Source: Anaerocolumna sp.
Lineage (GTDB): Bacteria > Bacillota > Clostridia > Lachnospirales > Lachnospiraceae
Length of the DNA: 6,590 nucleotides
Direction of reading: 5' to 3'
Assembly: GCA_029256035.1 (NCBI GenBank)
Contig: JAQSYR010000253.1
Coordinates: 1-6,590, forward strand
Part shown: positions 1 through 5,518 of the stretch, piece by piece
Position numbering within the stretch: the first letter of the stretch is position 1
Layout: each line of letters starts with the position of its first letter
Program-made: the position numbers and the translations under genes
Notes under the pieces: model-generated
Told to the model about the DNA's origin: nothing
The model's input: only the letters and a program-made list of their open reading frames with translations
Database searches by the model: none

Positions 1-1
1 A

Positions 2-538
2 ATATATGAACCGGCTATGTGTTGTTCTACCGGATTATGTGGTGTAGGAGTTGACCCGGAACTGTTAAGAATTTCAACGGTACTTAATACACTTAAGAAG
101 AACGGGATTGTTGTTGAGCGCTATAATCTGTCCAATGCGCCAAAAAGTTTTGTTTCCAATAAAGACATCAACAGTTTAATTCATGAGAAAGGTGTTGAAA
201 AACTTCCTGCAACTGTGATTGATGGTACAATTGTTCTAACGGACAGATATCCAACCAATGATGAAATTATTGAAATGCTTTCGTTATCCACAGATATCTT
301 TGGAGATACACAGATAGTTGATGTCAGTGCTGTTTCCTCACAAGAATGTGGTTGCTCTGATAATGATTGCTACTCTGATAATGATTGTTGCTCTGATGGT
401 GATTGCTGCTCTGATGGTGATTGCTGCTCTGATAGTGATTGCTGCTCTGATGGTGATTGTTGTTCCGAGAGTAATGGTGCTTCCGAAAGTAGCTGTTGTT
501 CTGAGAGCGATTGTTGTTCCGGCGGAGATTGCTGTTAA
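2..538 (+). CDS. arsD: ArsD-type arsenic metallochaperone with expanded Cys-rich tail (5' partial)
   Basis: ArsD family proteins bind As(III)/Sb(III) in the cytosol, pass it to the ArsA ATPase, and can weakly repress the ars operon. The open frame runs to the left window edge: codons from position 2 read IYEPA before the Met at 17, matching the conserved ArsD N-terminus (xIFDPAMCCSTG). The Met at 17 is therefore internal, and a few upstream codons are missing from the window. Visible hallmarks are MCCSTGLCG, with the Cys-Cys and Cys corresponding to E. coli Cys12, Cys13 and Cys18; ERYNLSNAP; VEKLPATVIDG; and YPTNDEI, together the thioredoxin-like ArsD core. After about residue 110 (counted from that Met) the tail becomes a Cys/Ser/Asp repeat with 19 cysteines, eight of the pairs vicinal. 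E. coli ArsD has only two such C-terminal pairs. The gene lies 30 nt upstream of the arsA start, as expected for arsD-arsA. Family assignment is firm; extra metal binding by the tail is inference. Confidence 0.93.
   Translation: MYEPAMCCSTGLCGVGVDPELLRISTVLNTLKKNGIVVERYNLSNAPKSFVSNKDINSLIHEKGVEKLPATVIDGTIVLTDRYPTNDEIIEMLSLSTDIFGDTQIVDVSAVSSQECGCSDNDCYSDNDCCSDGDCCSDGDCCSDSDCCSDGDCCSESNGASESSCCSESDCCSGGDCC
356..535 (+). repeat. Ten-unit 18-bp in-frame tandem repeat encoding S-x-x-x-C-C
   Basis: Ten consecutive 18-nt units run up to the arsD stop codon. They encode SDNDCY, SDNDCC, SDGDCC, SDGDCC, SDSDCC, SDGDCC, SESNGA, SESSCC, SESDCC and SGGDCC. Units three and four (392-409 and 410-427) are identical in DNA. 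The outer units diverge, as expected when a tandem array grows by slippage from its middle. Unit one has lost one Cys and unit seven both. Acidic residues alternate with the Cys pairs, giving a flexible, thiol-rich, metallothionein-like tail. Copy number is likely to vary among strains. Confidence 0.95.
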
Positions 539-552
539 TAATATTTCTCCAA

Positions 553-567
553 GGAAAGGAAGCGGAG
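553..567 (+). promoter_or_regulatory. Ribosome binding site of arsA
   Basis: A purine-rich run with AAGGA ending 8 nt before the ATG at 569, plus a nearer GGAG, fits a Shine-Dalgarno site. It marks 569 as the authentic arsA start. The TTG at 631, where the long frame begins, has only AT-rich sequence in front of it and no such site. Confidence 0.7.
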
Positions 568-568
568 T

Positions 569-634
569 ATGATAAATTTTGATCCACTCAATATAAACTT
601 AACGAAATATTTATTTTATAATGCCCTAATTTGA
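569..634 (+). pseudogene. arsA: 5' remnant of arsA (N-terminal fragment, ends before the P-loop)
   Basis: The 21-codon frame begins with a good ribosome binding site and reads MINFDPLNINLTKYLF, which matches the conserved N-terminus of clostridial ArsA directly before its first P-loop. It should continue with an FTGKGGVGKT-type motif. Instead it reads YNALI and stops at 632-634. The homology resumes in another frame at about 625 with PNLTVANLDP. The missing part, judged from family knowledge, is roughly 55 residues holding the A1 Walker A motif and the DPASNLQDVF switch region. The fragment cannot bind ATP alone. It may be a genuine deletion with frameshift or an assembly error. Its stop overlaps the TTG start of the next frame (TTGA). 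Confidence 0.8.
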
Positions 635-2562
635 CTGTGGCAAATCTTGATCCTCTGGAAGCTGCCGCAGAATATAGAGAAAGTGTTATAGCCCCTTACC
701 GCGGATTACTTCCAGAATCTGTACTTACCAATATGGAGGAACAACTTTCTGGGTCTTGTACCGTTGAAATTGCTGCATTTAATGAATTCTCAAAGTTCAT
801 AACTGACAAAAAGGTTCAGGAAGATTATGACTATATTTTATTTGATACAGCCCCAACGGGACATACGTTAAGAATGCTACAACTACCTTCTGCCTGGTCT
901 AATTTTATTAATGAAAGTACCCATGGCGCATCCTGCCTTGGACAGTTATCGGGCTTAGAAGAGCATAAAGAAATCTATAAAAATGCAGTAGATAACCTGT
1001 CAGACGGCACTCTTACTACGTTAATTCTGGTATCAAGACCAGAAGAAACACCACTGAAAGAGGCAGCCAGAGCTTCCATGGAACTTAACGAAATTGGCGT
1101 AAATAATCAGATTCTTATTATGAATGGTGTATTAACTTCTTATGATGACAGTATCTCTGAGAGTTTATATAAAAAACAAATGAAAGCACTGACTGGGATA
1201 CCACAGGAATTAAAAAACTTAACCACATATACAATACCTCTTAGATCTTATAATATTACTGGTTTAGAGAATCTAAGAACACTTCTAAGGGAAGATAAAT
1301 TTATTATAAGTAATCATAATATTATGAACACCAAATCCATGCCTCATTTAAGTGATATTATAGATGATTTATATAAAACTGATAAGAAAGTTATATTTAC
1401 CATGGGTAAAGGTGGTGTTGGCAAAACAACCATGGCAGCTGCAATTGCTTTAGGATTAGCAGATAGGGGTAAGAAAGTCCATTTAACCACTACAGATCCT
1501 GCTGCACATCTTAAGTTTGTTATTACTGAAAAAGAAGGACTCACCTTAAGCCATATTGATGAAGAGGAAGAACTTAAAAAATATCAGAAAGAGGTATTAT
1601 TAAAGGCTAAGGAATCTATGTCAGATGATGACCTGGCTTATGTGGAGGAAGATCTCCGTTCACCTTGTACTCAGGAGATTGCGGTATTTAGAGCTTTTGC
1701 AGAAGTGGTAGAAAAGTCAGAAGATCAGGTTGTAGTAATTGACACAGCGCCAACGGGGCATACTCTGTTATTGCTTGATTCTACACAGAGTTATCACAAG
1801 GAAATTGAACGTTCTCAGGGTGATATTCCAGAATCAGTTAAGAAACTGCTGCCACGCCTGCGTAACTTTGCAGAAACCGAAGTCATTATAGTTACGCTGG
1901 CAGAAGCAACACCAGTATATGAAGCTATGGGTTTGGAACAGGATTTAATACGTGCAGGCATACAGACTAAATGGTGGATAATCAATTCATCCCTGTACCA
2001 GACAGGAACCAGCAATGCAATGCTTATTGCAAAAGCTAGTAACGAAATAGAGTGGATTAATAAAGTAGATGCCCATTCTCAGGGAAACTTTGCAGTCATT
2101 GGTTGGAGTGCTGCTGAAGTAAAGGGTTCCGCTTTACTTACTTTTAAGAATATAAAGTTACAATTTGAAGGAAAACCCAAGGTGGCGTTCGTATGTGTGC
2201 ATAATTCCTGCAGAAGTCAGATGGCAGAAGCACTAGGAAAATTATATGCAAGTGATGTTTTTGAAAGCTATTCTGCCGGCACCGAATTAAAAGATCATAT
2301 TAATCCCGATGCCGTTAGATTAATAAAGCAAATCTATGGTGTTGATATGGAGGAAACCCAACGTAATAAATTAATTCAGGAGATTCCTACGCCAGATGTT
2401 GTAATCACTATGGGATGTAATGTGAATTGCCCGGTTCTTCCATGTAAACTTAGAGAAGATTGGGGTTTAGAAGACCCTTCCGGTAAAAGTGATGAGGAAT
2501 TCAAAAAAATTATAGATATAATTGAATATAAAATAAAAGAATTAAAGGAAAGATTAAGTTAG
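631..2562 (+). CDS. arsA: ArsA ATPase lacking the first P-loop, fused in frame to ArsC arsenate reductase
   Basis: ArsA is the As(III)/Sb(III)-stimulated ATPase of the Ars efflux pump, normally two homologous halves (A1 and A2) with two P-loops. From the TTG, residues 1-230 are A1 without its P-loop. They retain Cys43 (GSCTVEIAAF), DTAPTGHTL at 72-80 and Cys102 (HGASCLG). A2 is about residues 250-500 and looks intact: GKGGVGKTT at 259-267, DPAAHLKFVI at 289-298, Cys346 (SPCTQEI) and DTAPTGHTL at 371-379. The three cysteines match the E. coli ArsA metalloid ligands Cys113, Cys172 and Cys422. After a linker at about 501-514, residues 515-643 form a complete low-molecular-weight phosphatase-type ArsC. 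TTG 631 is probably not the native start, since its codons fall inside the conserved PNLTVANLDP segment and no ribosome binding site precedes it. With one P-loop lost, normal pump ATPase activity is doubtful. A2 and ArsC could still fold. Confidence 0.88.
   Translation: MTVANLDPLEAAAEYRESVIAPYRGLLPESVLTNMEEQLSGSCTVEIAAFNEFSKFITDKKVQEDYDYILFDTAPTGHTLRMLQLPSAWSNFINESTHGASCLGQLSGLEEHKEIYKNAVDNLSDGTLTTLILVSRPEETPLKEAARASMELNEIGVNNQILIMNGVLTSYDDSISESLYKKQMKALTGIPQELKNLTTYTIPLRSYNITGLENLRTLLREDKFIISNHNIMNTKSMPHLSDIIDDLYKTDKKVIFTMGKGGVGKTTMAAAIALGLADRGKKVHLTTTDPAAHLKFVITEKEGLTLSHIDEEEELKKYQKEVLLKAKESMSDDDLAYVEEDLRSPCTQEIAVFRAFAEVVEKSEDQVVVIDTAPTGHTLLLLDSTQSYHKEIERSQGDIPESVKKLLPRLRNFAETEVIIVTLAEATPVYEAMGLEQDLIRAGIQTKWWIINSSLYQTGTSNAMLIAKASNEIEWINKVDAHSQGNFAVIGWSAAEVKGSALLTFKNIKLQFEGKPKVAFVCVHNSCRSQMAEALGKLYASDVFESYSAGTELKDHINPDAVRLIKQIYGVDMEETQRNKLIQEIPTPDVVITMGCNVNCPVLPCKLREDWGLEDPSGKSDEEFKKIIDIIEYKIKELKERLS
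2173..2562 (+). other. arsC: ArsC domain (thioredoxin-coupled arsenate reductase) of the fusion frame
   Basis: This domain reduces arsenate to arsenite so that it can be exported. It starts at KPKVAFVCVHNSCRSQ, where free clostridial ArsC proteins start with Met just before KPKVAF. The catalytic CX5R loop is Cys522-Arg528 of the fusion. MGCNVNCP supplies Cys596 and Cys600, the probable redox relay cysteines, with a further Cys605; REDWGLEDPSGKSDEEF is the conserved C-terminal block. About 129 residues is normal for the family. No ATG lies at the domain start, but a GTG at 2182 has AAGGA (2168-2172) 9 nt upstream. Separate translation of a slightly shortened ArsC is therefore possible alongside, or instead of, the fusion. 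Confidence 0.9.
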
Positions 2563-2582
2563 AAGAAAGATTAAGGAAGAAG

Positions 2583-2638
2583 AAAGGGTTCTGCTCACAA
2601 TATTGACGCCAAAGTCAATTTTGTAGCAGAATCCTTTT
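2583..2638 (+). terminator. Long hairpin terminator after the ars block
   Basis: The arm 2583-2595 (AAAGGGTTCTGCT) pairs with 2625-2637 (AGCAGAATCCTTT) over 13 bp with one G-T pair. Inside, ACAA pairs with TTGT, and ATTGAC pairs with GTCAAT around a six-base GCCAAA loop, separated by a one-base bulge and a T-T mismatch. The T-run is short (TTTT at 2635-2638). The purine-rich left flank would give a T-rich run on the other strand, so the hairpin could also work in reverse. It lies 20 nt after the arsA-arsC stop and separates the ars and suf blocks. Confidence 0.75.
2603..2632 (+). promoter_or_regulatory. Weak candidate sigma-A promoter for suf, overlapping the hairpin
   Basis: TTGACG (2603-2608, five of six matches to the -35 consensus) and CAGAAT (2627-2632, four of six to the -10) are separated by 18 nt. 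A start near 2639 would leave a leader of about 50 nt before sufC. Both elements lie inside the hairpin, so the match may be coincidental. No better promoter and no clear IscR/Rrf2-type operator was seen between 2563 and 2689. Confidence 0.25.
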
Positions 2639-2675
2639 AATAATAGGAATTAAAATAGTCGGATTTAATGAAAAA

Positions 2676-2681
2676 AAGGAG
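2676..2681 (+). promoter_or_regulatory. Ribosome binding site of sufC
   Basis: AAGGAG lies 8 nt before the ATG at 2690, supporting that start. Confidence 0.8.
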
Positions 2682-2689
2682 TTGAATCT

Positions 2690-3271
2690 ATGGGAAATGA
2701 ATTATTAAAAATTAAAAAAATACATGCAAAGACAGAAGATAAGGAAATTTTAAAAGGATTAGATCTTACAGTAAAAAAAGGTGAGATTCATGTTATTATG
2801 GGTCCAAATGGTGCCGGTAAATCAACCTTAGGTAACATTATTATGGGACATCCAAAATATGAAGTTACCAGTGGCACTATTTCTTTTGAAGGTGAAGATA
2901 TTACAGATGCAAAAACTGATGAAAGAGCCAGAGCTACTAGATATCTAAATGTTGGCTTCTCTGGTGGTGAAAAAAAGAAAAATGAAATTATCCAGATGAT
3001 GATGTTAAATCCTAAACTTGCCATACTTGATGAAACAGATTCGGGACTGGATGTCGATGCAGTTAGAATCGTATCCAATGGAGTGAAAGAATTTAAAAAT
3101 GAAGATAATTCAGTTATTATTATCACACATAACAGTAAAATTTTAGAATTCCTTAAGCCGGATTTTGTGCATATTTTAATGAGTGGAAAGATTATAAAAA
3201 CAGGAGATGCCTCTTTGGTAAATGAAATTATTGAACATGGATTTGGTGATTATAAAGAGGAAAGGGATTAA
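2690..3271 (+). CDS. sufC: SufC Fe-S assembly ATPase, internally shortened
   Basis: SufC is the cytosolic ABC-type ATPase that drives conformational change in the SufBCD scaffold. Visible motifs are Walker A GPNGAGKST (residues 38-46), the signature FSGGEKK (90-96), Walker B and D-loop LAILDETDSGLD (110-121) and the H-loop His147. The predicted protein is 193 residues, against about 245-250 for the family. The gap is sharply placed: DERARA (to residue 82) is followed at once by TRYLNVGFSGG. The family normally has about 55-60 residues here, including the Q-loop (GxFLSFQxPEE) and the helical subdomain that contacts SufB and SufD. The loss keeps the frame, around 2927-2941. Without the Q-loop, normal ATPase coupling is unlikely. 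The C-terminal residues after GFGDYKEERD and the next gene's beginning also look joined abnormally. Family identity is certain; function of this version is doubtful. Confidence 0.9.
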   Translation: MGNELLKIKKIHAKTEDKEILKGLDLTVKKGEIHVIMGPNGAGKSTLGNIIMGHPKYEVTSGTISFEGEDITDAKTDERARATRYLNVGFSGGEKKKNEIIQMMMLNPKLAILDETDSGLDVDAVRIVSNGVKEFKNEDNSVIIITHNSKILEFLKPDFVHILMSGKIIKTGDASLVNEIIEHGFGDYKEERD

Positions 3272-3321
3272 CCAAAGAAATTATAATAGATATTTCCCAA
3301 AAGAAAAACGAGCCAGATTGG

Positions 3322-4581
3322 ATGAGGGAATTTCGTCTAAAGTCTTTAGAAATCTATGACAAAACTGAATTACCAACCTGGGGACCTTCACTTTCAGAGT
3401 TAGATATGGACAATATTGTTACCTATGTAAGACCAGATACAGAAATGAAAGGTAATTGGAGCGAAGTTCCAGAAGAAATAAAAGATACTTTTGACAAACT
3501 TGGTATTCCAAAGGCAGAACGGGAATCCTTAGCCGGTGTTGGTGCTCAGTATGACTCTGAAGTAGTATATCACAGTATCCGGGAAGAGCTGGTAAAACTT
3601 GGTGTTGTTTACACAGATATGGAATCCGCCTTACATGATTATGAAGATATAATAAAAGAGTATTTTATGAAATTAGTCCCACCAAGTGACCACAAATTTG
3701 TAGCACTTCATGGTGCTGTTTGGTCTGGTGGTTCTTTTGTTTATGTACCTGAGGGGGTTGAGGTTTCTTACCCGTTACAATCCTATTTTCGATTGAATTC
3801 TCCTGGAGCCGGTCAGTTTGAACATACATTAATTATTGTGGAAAAAGGTGCCAAACTTCATTTTATTGAAGGCTGTTCTGCACCCAAATATAATGTAACC
3901 AATCTCCACGCCGGTTGTGTTGAATTATATGTAAAAGAAGGTGCCACTTTACGTTATTCTACCATAGAGAACTGGTCAAGAAATATGTTAAATCTTAATA
4001 CCAAACGTGCCATTGTAGAGAAAGATGGTGCCATTGAATGGGTTTCTGGTTCCTTTGGTTCTAGAAAATCCATGTTGTATCCTATGAGTATTTTAAAAGG
4101 GGAGAGAGCTCGTTCAGAGTTTACCGGAATCACATTTGCAGGAGCGGGGCAGCATCTGGATACAGGTACCAAGGTTGTTCATGCAGCACCTTATACTTCC
4201 TCGACGGTTAATACTAAATCAATCTCAAAAAGTGGAGGAACCGCTGTTTATCGTGGTTCAGTCAGAGTGGCTGCAAATGCTCATCATTCTAAATCAACTA
4301 TTTCTTGTGAATCTTTGATGTTAGATGATTTCTCCCGTTCTGATACCATTCCGGTACTAGACATTATGAATGATGAAGTTGAAATAGGACATGAAGCTAA
4401 AATTGGTCGAATCAGTGATGATGCCATCTATTATCTTATGACAAGAGGAATCAGCGAAGAGGAAGCAAAGGCTATGATTGTACGCGGCTTTGCTGAACCC
4501 ATTGCAAAAGAACTGCCGTTAGAATATGCCGTTGAAATGAATAATCTCATTAAACTGGAACTAGAAGGCAGTATTGGATAG
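3322..4581 (+). CDS. sufB: SufB Fe-S cluster scaffold, N-terminus and start codon missing
   Basis: SufB is the scaffold subunit of SufBC2D on which Fe-S clusters are built from SufS-derived sulfur. The beta-helix core is intact. It includes GCSAPKYNVTNLHAG (Cys185, probably equivalent to E. coli Cys254), SCESLMLDD (Cys329, equivalent to Cys405) and GHEAKIGRISDDA (His357-Glu358, equivalent to His433-Glu434). The C-terminus ELPLEYAVEMNNLI to SIG is complete. The Met at 3322 is the first available start codon but is not native: codons upstream in the same frame, back to about 3262, read KGLTKEIIIDISQKKNEPDW, which is conserved SufB sequence. The frame is open only back to 3256, overlapping the sufC end, with no ATG, GTG or TTG. 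About 30 N-terminal residues plus the start and its ribosome binding site appear to be lost. No Shine-Dalgarno precedes 3322. The family is about 465-470 residues; 419 are left here. Confidence 0.9.
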   Translation: MREFRLKSLEIYDKTELPTWGPSLSELDMDNIVTYVRPDTEMKGNWSEVPEEIKDTFDKLGIPKAERESLAGVGAQYDSEVVYHSIREELVKLGVVYTDMESALHDYEDIIKEYFMKLVPPSDHKFVALHGAVWSGGSFVYVPEGVEVSYPLQSYFRLNSPGAGQFEHTLIIVEKGAKLHFIEGCSAPKYNVTNLHAGCVELYVKEGATLRYSTIENWSRNMLNLNTKRAIVEKDGAIEWVSGSFGSRKSMLYPMSILKGERARSEFTGITFAGAGQHLDTGTKVVHAAPYTSSTVNTKSISKSGGTAVYRGSVRVAANAHHSKSTISCESLMLDDFSRSDTIPVLDIMNDEVEIGHEAKIGRISDDAIYYLMTRGISEEEAKAMIVRGFAEPIAKELPLEYAVEMNNLIKLELEGSIG

Positions 4582-4586
4582 GAGGG
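4580..4586 (+). promoter_or_regulatory. Ribosome binding site of sufD, overlapping the sufB stop
   Basis: AGGAGGG shares two bases with the sufB TAG stop and lies 5 nt before the ATG at 4592. It selects that start over the TTG at 4574, which lies inside sufB without a site of its own, and suggests translational coupling of sufB and sufD. Confidence 0.85.
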
Positions 4587-4591
4587 AAAAT

Positions 4592-5518
4592 ATGGGCAAC
4601 TATGTTTATCAATTTAATACAGGGTTTTATCTAGAAACACTGCCAAACCAAAAGATACAAGCTCCAATTGTCATCCCATATAGGACGAATCAATTGCAAA
4701 ATTCTATTATTGATAATAATGTAATAATTGCAAAAGAAAATAGTGAAGTTACTGTAATGATAGATTACAAATCAAAAGATGATTTAGATAATAGAGCAGC
4801 GTCCAGGGAAACTTTAGATATGAAAGATTTAAATGAGGTATTTCACAATGGTCTGACTAGAATCTACCTTGAAAAGGGAGCAACGGTTAACCTAATTAAG
4901 ATTCAATCTCTTTTAGATACTGGTAATCATTTTGATACCTGTATTGCTTCTTTACAAGATAATGCAAAAATTAATTTTGTTCTAATAGAACTTGGGTCGC
5001 GAAATAGTATAACCAATATAAAGACTGATTTAAATGGCGCTGGCAGTACAGCAGAAATTCATACGGTGTACTTAGGCCATAAAGATAGAAAGTTTGACAT
5101 TAATTATCTGGTAAATCATTATGGCAAAGAAACAAAAAGTAAAATAGAAGTAAAAGGTGCTCTGTTAGATAAAAGCAGCAAAATATTTAAAGGTACTCTG
5201 GATTTTAAGAAAGGGGCTAAAAAGTCTGTTGGACAGGAAGAGGAATATGCAGTTTTACTTAGCAAGGAAGTAAGGAATCGTTCTGTTCCCATACTATTAT
5301 GTTCCGAAGATGATGTTTCTGGACAGCATGCTGCAAGTGCTGGTAAAATTGATGAAAATAAACTGTTTTACTTAATGACTCGTGGTTTTAGTGAGGCAGA
5401 TGCAAAGAAACTTATTATTGAAGCAGCCATTGGTCCTATTATTGACCTAATACCATTAGAAGAAATAAGAACATCAATTTATGATGGGATAAGAAGGAGG
5501 TTAGCCCATGAATTATAA
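4592..5518 (+). CDS. sufD: SufD Fe-S assembly scaffold subunit, short N-terminus
   Basis: SufD pairs with SufB and SufC in the SufBC2D scaffold and helps in iron acquisition and cluster assembly. The product is 308 residues. Conserved pieces are FHNGLTRIYLEKGATVNLIKI in the beta-helix, KGALLDKSSKIFKGTLDF (188-205), VPILLCSEDDVSGQHAASAGKIDENKLFYLMTRG (232-265) and the C-terminal helices ending RRRLAHEL. His246 in GQHAAS corresponds to E. coli SufD His360. Clostridial SufD proteins are usually about 350-370 residues and start with a segment like LPxxTWxWLKMN, which is absent here. The protein begins MGNYVYQFNTGFY and reaches the beta-helix strand APIVIPY by residue 24. SufD N-termini vary, so this may be natural or another lost block. 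The gene overlaps sufS by 11 nt. Confidence 0.9.
   Translation: MGNYVYQFNTGFYLETLPNQKIQAPIVIPYRTNQLQNSIIDNNVIIAKENSEVTVMIDYKSKDDLDNRAASRETLDMKDLNEVFHNGLTRIYLEKGATVNLIKIQSLLDTGNHFDTCIASLQDNAKINFVLIELGSRNSITNIKTDLNGAGSTAEIHTVYLGHKDRKFDINYLVNHYGKETKSKIEVKGALLDKSSKIFKGTLDFKKGAKKSVGQEEEYAVLLSKEVRNRSVPILLCSEDDVSGQHAASAGKIDENKLFYLMTRGFSEADAKKLIIEAAIGPIIDLIPLEEIRTSIYDGIRRRLAHEL
5494..5500 (+). promoter_or_regulatory. Ribosome binding site of sufS, inside the sufD end
   Basis: AAGGAGG lies 7 nt before the ATG at 5508, within the last codons of sufD. It fixes the sufS start and implies coupled translation. Confidence 0.85.

Noticed and set aside
17..19. ATG 17 as arsD start
   Set aside because: The codons before it encode the conserved ArsD residues IYEPA, so this Met is internal and the gene starts outside the window.
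356..535. CRISPR-like or regulatory repeat array
   Set aside because: The units are 18 bp, directly adjacent with no spacers, and in frame with ArsD.
318..587. Open frames on both strands over the arsD repeat (hydrophobic MVIAAL-like on plus, Asn/His-rich on minus)
   Set aside because: They are out-of-frame readings of the 18-bp tandem repeat; the ArsD frame has clear homology on both sides of the repeat core.
617..622. Perfect TATAAT as a promoter for the long arsA frame
   Set aside because: It is part of the arsA remnant coding sequence (Tyr-Asn codons), and no acceptable -35 element sits 16-19 nt upstream.
605..640. Intron or translational bypass element in arsA
   Set aside because: Coding sequence is missing rather than interrupted; nothing is inserted that removal or hopping could repair.
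1344..2015. Minus-strand open frames opposite arsA
   Set aside because: Short, no recognisable motifs, and antisense to strongly conserved ArsA sequence.
4574..4576. TTG 4574 as sufD start
   Set aside because: It lies inside the sufB end without a ribosome binding site, whereas ATG 4592 has AGGAGGG at proper spacing.
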